This document shows positions 58,256-64,000 of a stretch of 64,000 nt of DNA, in pieces. The notes under the pieces were generated by a model. It had not been told where the DNA came from and searched no databases. It worked only from the letters and a program-made list of their open reading frames with translations. Origin of the DNA: Verticillium longisporum. Taxonomy: Eukaryota > Ascomycota > Sordariomycetes > Glomerellales > Plectosphaerellaceae. The stretch is taken from assembly GCA_019188255.1 (NCBI GenBank), contig JAETXT010000005.1, positions 4,278,001 to 4,342,000 on the forward strand, in the 5' to 3' direction. Each line of letters opens with the position of its first letter. The stretch's first letter is position 1. The position numbers and the translations under genes are program-made.

Positions 58256-60479
58256 ATGGCGCCCCGTGAGAAGAGCCAATTGAAGCGTCTTCGAGTGAGT
58301 CTGCTTCTCGCCCCTGCCCACCACTGCTGGTCCGTTCTTAACCGTGCTCTCCGCCTCCAGGGTTCGCTGCCAGACAACGAAACAGAGTCCAAGAAACCCC
58401 CACGCTCCGAGAGGCTCTCGGTCACCGACCCAGACTAGACGCCCGTCTCGTACAAAGGCCGTCTTCCCTCCCCCGTCACCCACACCACCGAGCCGGACGC
58501 CAACGACCGCCACAAGTCGCCGACCGCCACGCCGCCGGAAGGCCGCCCCAGCCAGGTGAACCCGCGCGAGGAGACCCCAGTGCAGGCCACCATCCTGTCG
58601 TCACCCCCCCAAGACACCCGGACCTTCTCGCAGTACGCGCCCGAGACCAAGGCCAGCGTGTCCGACGATGGAGCGGACGAGGTGAAGGAGCGCGTGTGGG
58701 GCTACCTGTTCCCCCTCGATACCAAGTATGGCCGATCGCTGGTCATGAAGAAGCGGACGGCGTGCCCCATGCCCGACACGGTGGTGGACAAGGTGTCAGA
58801 TGAGGATCGGAAGGGCAAGTCACCTGCGCGCAAAGAGGAGGAGGCATACGAGAAGACCAAGATCAAGGGTATCGCGTCAGGAGGCTACCTGATCGGTCGG
58901 CACCCTGAGTGTGGTGAGTGTTGCGCCCCCTGAGCTGAGTTAGAAAGTACATGTTTCCTGACTGCCATAGATATTGTCATTGATGACCCGATCGTGTCCA
59001 ACCGCCACTGTCTTCTCTTCATAGAGAACAAGGGCGGCGACACGGTGGCCATCGTCGAAGATCTGTCCAGCAACGGCACCTTTGTCAACGAGGCCATTGT
59101 CGGCAGAAACCAGAGGAGAGAACTCCGCGAACAGGATGAGATTGCTGTCCTTGACAAAGCCCGTTTCATCTTCAGATACCCGAAGAGTCGTCAGACGAGT
59201 CCTTTCCACCAGTCTTACACACTGCTGCAGAAGCTGGGCAAGGGTCACTTTGCCGAGGTGTTCCTTTGCGTTGAGAAGTCCACAGGTCAACAGTACGCTG
59301 TCAAGGTCTTCAGCAAAACACCAGGCATGGAAGAACGTTCGAAGCAGGAGGGGCTCCAACAAGAAATAGCAGTTCTCATGGGAGTCAGTCACCCGAACGT
59401 TCTCTGCCTTAAGGATACGTTCAATGAGCGTAATGCGGTCTACCTCGTTTTGGAGCTGGCGCCCGAGGGAGAGCTGTTCAACTTTATCGTTATGAAGCAG
59501 AAGGTCTCTGAGGATGAGACGCGGAAGCTTTTCAAGCAGCTGTTCCAGGGGATCAAGTACTTGGTATGCATCACCCCTACGCCCTAGACATCGAGGTATC
59601 ACTAACGAGAGCAGCATGAGCGAAACATTGTTCATCGAGACATTAAGCCTGAAAACATTCTCATGGTGGACAAGGAGCTCCACGTCAAGCTTGCTGACTT
59701 TGGTCTTGCCAAGATTATTGGTGAAGAGTCGTTTACCACGACTCTCTGTGGCACACCGAGCTACGTCGCACCAGAGATTCTTGCCGATTCGAAGCAACGA
59801 AAGTACACCAAGGCCGTCGATATCTGGTCGCTTGGCGTGGTATTGTATATTTGTCTGTGCGGCTTCCCGCCATTCTCGGATGAGTTATTCTCCAAGGAAT
59901 TCCCGTACACTCTTTCCCAGCAGATCAAGAGTGGACGTTTCGACTATCCCTCGCCTTACTGGGACTCTGTCGGCGACCCAGCACGTGAGTTATCCCAGTC
60001 GAGCAGGAAAGTTTGGGTGGCTAATTCACAGCGCAGTCGACCTGATTGACTCGATGCTGGTCGTCAATGTCGAGCGCAGGTTCACCATCGATCAATGCCT
60101 GTCTCACCCCTGGCTGACACACGGTACGCCTGCCGTTAACGATAGTACCGATGGCCTGGTGGGTGGCATCAGGGGCCTGGAGGTCCATCGCCGTGGAGTT
60201 GTTCGGGAGCGAACACTGCTGAGCTCGCTGAACTCGGTCGAAGTCACGGCCAAGATTGCAGCGAATAAGAATTCGAACCACGTCAAGGTCTTCGCAAAGA
60301 ATGCCCACAAGGCTAAGGCGGCGGCGAAAGAATCCGGTCCTGCTCATAACCGAGGCGCTGGTGAGTTCATGGAGATGGGCGGCAAAGGTGACCAAGACCT
60401 TTTCGCGAACGACGGTAACAGTGTCTACTCCAAAACAGAACTAGCGAGTGACAAGACGAAGAACAAGAGTCGGCGGTGA
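58256..60479 (+). CDS. Checkpoint protein kinase, CHK2/RAD53/PRD-4 type (in-frame stop as written)
   Basis: Nuclear Ser/Thr kinase of the DNA-damage response; the Neurospora member PRD-4 also links damage to the clock. Exons 58256-58294, 58361-58913, 58971-59563, 59615-59984 and 60037-60479 are in phase (666 codons). The order is a Ser/Pro-rich N-terminus and then an FHA domain about 185-265 (GYLIGRHPECDIVI, VSNRHCLLF, SSNGTFVNE). A kinase domain follows at about 280-560, with glycine loop GKGHFAEVF, catalytic Lys in YAVKVF, HRDIKPEN, DFGLAK and APEI. A Lys/Ala-rich nuclear-localisation-like tail ends the protein. Codon 39 is TAG (58436-58438) in SVTDPD-stop-TPVSYKGRL. An alternative acceptor ending at that TAG itself would delete residues 14-38 and avoid the stop, in phase, but its pyrimidine tract is poor. 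The family identification does not depend on this. Confidence 0.92.
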
Positions 60480-61095
60480 GGGGGGACGGCGTCTCGTATA
60501 GTGTGAACATCGGTAATATTGGGTTTCCCCTTTCAGCGTCACAATTATTCTGCCTCTTGGTATGAGGGTGTAGGGAGCCTTTGGCATGGCGACACTCAGG
60601 GATTGGAGCTGGCTGGGGGGTGAGTGAGGACGGGGATGTTTTGGCGCCAGTGTGTTGCTACAAAAGTTCAAGGCGTTGTTCTTCTTGGCTTGATTTGTGC
60701 AGCCTGATACCTGCTTGTTACTAGACATCCTTATGGCCCCAGCAAGTGGGAACAGTTCCTGGAACCTGTCTCGCCGTTGAACCAACATGCGATCGAGTGC
60801 AGGAGAGTGAGGTGACGGTCGCCTGCTTTGGCCAGGGATGCCCGAAGATTTGCCGGGCGGCACACCTTGCCCCACGACCACGCAGCCAGGCGACGCCAGG
60901 ACAGGGGAAAGTCGAGGCTGAGTCAGCATGTGCCCCTCCTCGCGCACAAAAAAATGGCAAGCAGTGGGGTCGACCCGATGTGCCATAATCCAACGACAGA
61001 CGAGCCAGCGGTTGACGACGACAACAACGCAAACGAGAGAACCTCGCGCCCCTCCAAACACCACATCGGAACGGAACGGCAACAGGCGACCCAAG
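60480..61095. other. Intergenic region between checkpoint kinase and eIF3m
   Basis: Both neighbours read rightwards, so this is the kinase 3' flank followed by the eIF3m promoter. CCAACGACAGACGAGCC and CAACAACGC text just before the start resembles a C/A-rich leader. No gene is seen. Confidence 0.5.
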
Positions 61096-62552
61096 ATGAC
61101 GGCTGGATCGACTACCCAGAATGCGCAGCCGCAGCTGCTGTTCGTGGACGGCACCTTCCCCGAGCTGGCTGGCGAGATGGCAGACTACCTCCACATCGCC
61201 GACGAGGTCAAGCCCCTGCTGGAGGACGAGTCCAAGAGGGATGAGGCCCTCGCCAAGCTTGTGCGCTCCTCCTCGGCTCTGACCTCTGTCCCTGAGAAGG
61301 AGTTCACCGCCGCGTCCAACCTCATGATCCACCTCGTCATGCAGTCCAACGAGCCCAAGAAGCACCTGCCCGCGCTGTGCCAGGCCTTCAGCAAGCCCAT
61401 CGCCACCTCGCCCATCAACGGCGTCGGCCTGAGCCTCAACGCCCTGACGACCGTGTTCAACCTCATCGACCCCAAGAACCCCATTCGCTTCAACGTCTTC
61501 TCAGCCATTCTTAAGTTCCTCAAGGCACACGGCATGTTCGACACGATCGAGCCCTACCTCAAGCACATTCCCACCTGGTTTGATGACTGGAACACGGGCG
61601 AGGAATACCAGCGGAATATGTATGTCGACATTTCTGAGGTTGCGGCCGAGGCAGGCCAGGACGAGTGAGTAGTTTCCCCTATCCTTCTTTTTTTTGGAGG
61701 GTCCGAACATGTTCACTGACCGTGGTCCTTCGCACATCAGACAGAGCTACGAGTACCTTCTCAAGGCCCTGCGCACGTTTGATGCCGACGACAAGGAGGA
61801 GCTCGCCTCTGAGGAGGCTCAGGAGCTGTCGCTGCGCGCCGTCAAGGAGGCCCTCCCTGTCGCCCACGCACCACCTCTTCATCGATGTCCGCAGCGTACC
61901 CAGTGGTCAGAACCACAGCGAGACGCACACCGTCTGGCCGCAGCTGCTCGACATTTACGCCGAGCAGGACCTCGAGGACTACAACGACTTCAACGACGAG
62001 CACGAGGGCTTCGTCGAGAAGGAGGAGCTCGACGGCGACCGCCTGCTCCGCAAGATGCGTCTCCTCACATTCGCCAGCCTCGCGGCGCAGACGACGAGCC
62101 GCCGCATCGAGTACGCGTCCATCGCCAAGGCGCTGCAGGTGCCGTCCGAGGACGTCGAGCTGTGGGCCATTGACATTATCCGCGCCGGTCTCGTCGAGGG
62201 CCGTCTCTCGCAGCAGGAGAAGGTCTTCCTCGTGCACAAGGTCACGTACCGCGTCTTCGGCACGAGGCAGTGGCAGGAGCTCGCCACGCGTCTCGACTCG
62301 TGGCGCAACACGCTCACGGGGCACAACAAGGTGCTTCGCAAGGAGGAGGCCAACGCCAAGGCTCAGAAGGAGCGCGAGGTGCAGGAGCTTGAGCGCAAGC
62401 TCCAGGGTGCCGGCCTCGAGGGCGGCAGCGCCGGTGGTGCCGGTGGGCGGCAGCGCGGCGGCAACCAGGGCCGCCGGGACAACAGGGAGCGTGAGCCCCG
62501 GGAGCCCAAGGAGCCCCGGGAACCGAAGCTGAGGACGGACGACGACGACTGA
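61096..62552 (+). CDS. Translation initiation factor eIF3 subunit m (PCI domain; frameshift as written)
   Basis: Non-catalytic subunit of the eIF3 complex that assembles the 43S pre-initiation complex in the cytoplasm. Exons 61096-61664 and 61741-62552 are joined across a 76-bp intron (GTGAGT...CATCAG), giving about 459 aa. The N-terminal helical part has [17 protein letters not shown] and [15 protein letters not shown]. The PCI region runs about 230-370: [40 protein letters not shown] and the winged-helix [21 protein letters not shown]. The tail is a basic Arg/Gly/Glu-rich segment ([15 protein letters not shown]). The frame breaks at the CCC run 61855-61857: one C fewer converts [12 protein letters not shown] to [17 protein letters not shown], the expected sequence. 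ATG 61096 is in good context (CCAAGATGAC). Fungal eIF3m is generally required for growth. Confidence 0.93.
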
Positions 62553-63231
62553 AATTTGAGACTCGGATCAGGGAAAACATGACTAGGAAGGGGGGACAAG
62601 CCGTTTGTGTGATAATTACAGGACGGGGAAAGAAAGGGCGGGGGGTTAGGTTTTCCGGGCCCCGCGTGGTCACTAGAAGCCCCGCGAGGCGTGGCTCGGA
62701 CATGATGACTGCATGGCGGGTCATGACTGGCTTTACAGGGAATCCAATGAATCGGCGTACCATGTTTACTTGTGAGGGTTGTGTTTTCGGTGTGCTTGGT
62801 GAAAACAGAAATGTCTACATGTGTTTCGAGTCTGATTTGAGGCTTCCCATGGCCGTCCGGATCACCTGGCTTCAGCAAGGTGCAGAGGAGACGGCGAGAG
62901 AATGTGTTGAAAACATGATTATAAATATATGAAAAGGCTTGGCCACTCAGGTCTGTCGAGTGTCGTTGATGATACACATACAAAGGAGAGTACGCCCAAA
63001 GGAGGCGGCGTATTTTTTTCTTGGTCTTGTTTTCTTTCTCGGCGTGGCCTCGATGGGCCGGCCAGAAAACGACGCTCCCGCAGCTATCTGCCCATCATTT
63101 CTATCCTTCTATCCCGCGCACACAATCAAAACAAGATCCACCGTCCCCATGCCGCACATCCAGGAGAACAATCTGGGTGATGGCATGGGGTGTGGTGAGG
63201 GACATCATACAGTGTCCTCAAGAGACGGGAC
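62553..63231. other. Convergent intergenic region between eIF3m and UMP/CMP kinase
   Basis: Two 3' ends meet here. TATAAATATATGAA at about 62920-62933 may contribute to polyadenylation. No gene is seen. Confidence 0.5.
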
Positions 63232-63929
63232 TCAAAAGTTGCTGAGCCTGGCCTTGAGCTGCGTCTTGGTGACCTCGTAGACGTCCTCGGGGGTGGAGGT
63301 GGCGTCAATCTTGATGACGCGGCCCTCCTGGGCAAAGTAGTCGACGACGGGCATGCTCGTCTCGACAAAGGTGCGGAAGCGCTTGCGGATGCTCTCGGCA
63401 TTGTCGTCGGCGCGGCCGCTCGTCTTGCCGCGCTCGAGGAGGCGGGCCTCCATCGTGGCCTCGGGGCAGTCGTAGAAGAGGACGAGCTTGGCCGGGCAGA
63501 CGGCGTCCTCGAACTTGACGGCCTGGTCCATCTTGCGCGGGAAGCCGTCGATGAGGAAGCGGTGCTCCGTGGCGCTGGGGCCGGCGGCGTCAATGGTCGC
63601 CTGCATGGCGTTCTCGAGCAGCTGCACCGTCACCTCCATGGGCACGATGAGGCCGTCCTTGATGCAGTCCTTGATGAGCTGGCCGAACTGCGAGCCGGGC
63701 CGGTCCTGCTCGGCGCGCAGCAGGTCGCCGGCCGAGAGGTGGGTGAAGCCGTGGTGCTTGACGAGGTTGGCGCACTGCGTGCCCTTGCCGGCGCCGGGCC
63801 CGCCGAGGACGAAGAGGACCGTCGTCGTCTTGGGGGAGAAGGTCGGCGTCGACTTGGCCGGGGCCGCGAGGGCGGGCTTCTTGCTGGGGCCGTCGATGAG
63901 GGGCATGTTGTCGGAGGGGAGGGGCTTGG
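63232..63929 (-). CDS. URA6: UMP/CMP kinase (URA6 type), 5' part beyond the window
   Basis: Transfers phosphate from ATP to UMP (also CMP/dCMP) in pyrimidine nucleotide synthesis, in cytoplasm and nucleus. The visible exon codes for the complete kinase: P-loop VLGGPGAGKGTQCANLV, FTHLSAGDLLRAEQ, the NMP-binding DGFPRKMDQAVKFE, and LID-region LLERGKTSGRADDN, closing with SNF. An ATG at 63906 would give 224 aa by itself. However, the frame continues upstream as KPLPSDN to a clear acceptor (TTTCTAG at 63930), so the true N-terminus probably starts in an exon to the right of the window, perhaps a targeting leader. The short LID and DGFPRKMDQA favour UMP/CMP kinase over adenylate kinase. Confidence 0.92.
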
Positions 63930-64000
63930 CTAGAAAGGGGTGGCCATGTCAGCTTGCTTTCACTGCTGGTGTCTCACTGCGGATATAAACGCTCAGGTCG
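63930..64000. other. Probable first-intron sequence of the UMP/CMP kinase gene
   Basis: On the minus strand this reads into a TTTCTAG acceptor with an upstream CTGAC branch-like site (about 63950), so it is most likely intron. The donor and first exon lie outside the window. Confidence 0.5.

Noticed and set aside
35993..58438. Reassigned stop codons (alternative genetic code)
   Set aside because: The same codons TAA and TAG terminate other genes here at conserved C-termini, for example CAP-H and NIK1 itself.

Overview
The window is nuclear DNA of a filamentous ascomycete, most likely a Sordariomycete and plausibly one of the Hypocreales. Introns are short (about 50-90 bp) with GTRNGT donors and CTAAC/CTGAC-like branch sites. 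Coding sequence is GC-rich, the genes are typical of moulds (group III polyHAMP histidine kinase, SAM-HMG regulator, DUF7730 protein, CSX2 ArfGAP), and AGGTACCT/ACCTACCT low-complexity tracts lie between genes. The placement is inferred from gene content and style, without a database search.

Layout. 0.4-19 kb is gene-dense: a MATE transporter (-), a DUF7730 protein (+), a fused pseudouridine-5'-phosphate glycosidase/pseudouridine kinase (+), the GINS subunit SLD5 (-), phosphomannomutase (-), a Na+/Ca2+-exchanger-family membrane protein (-), a 0.6-kb inverted-repeat transposon relic, and condensin CAP-H (+). 19-30 kb is sparse: a seven-exon SAM plus HMG-box regulator (-) and an intron-containing tRNA-His (-). 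30-35 kb holds a 115-aa coiled-coil protein whose second intron is about 1.6 kb. 35-40 kb is the NIK1/OS-1-type histidine kinase (-). 40-45 kb has no gene but holds a heptamer repeat and a 0.9-kb AT-rich foldback element. 45-64 kb carries a Munc13/C2 protein (-), a BAR-PH-ArfGAP protein (+), a CHK2/PRD-4-like checkpoint kinase (+), eIF3m (+) and the 3' part of a UMP/CMP kinase (-) that runs off the right edge.

The genes are mostly housekeeping functions and do not form a cluster or pathway. Themes are DNA replication and chromosome mechanics (SLD5, CAP-H, CHK2), membrane traffic (Munc13-like, ArfGAP), nucleotide metabolism (pseudouridine breakdown, UMP/CMP kinase) and stress signalling (NIK1).

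The main anomaly is that eight otherwise intact genes are interrupted as written. Four carry a single-base length change in a homopolymer (psuG/psuK, exchanger, CAP-H, eIF3m). Four carry in-frame TAG/TAA codons (NIK1 two, Munc13-like, CSX2, CHK2). Because several of these genes are expected to be essential, consensus errors are the leading explanation, but stop-codon correction by fungal A-to-I mRNA editing is worth excluding. I did not find a convincing new defence, secretion or biosynthetic system.
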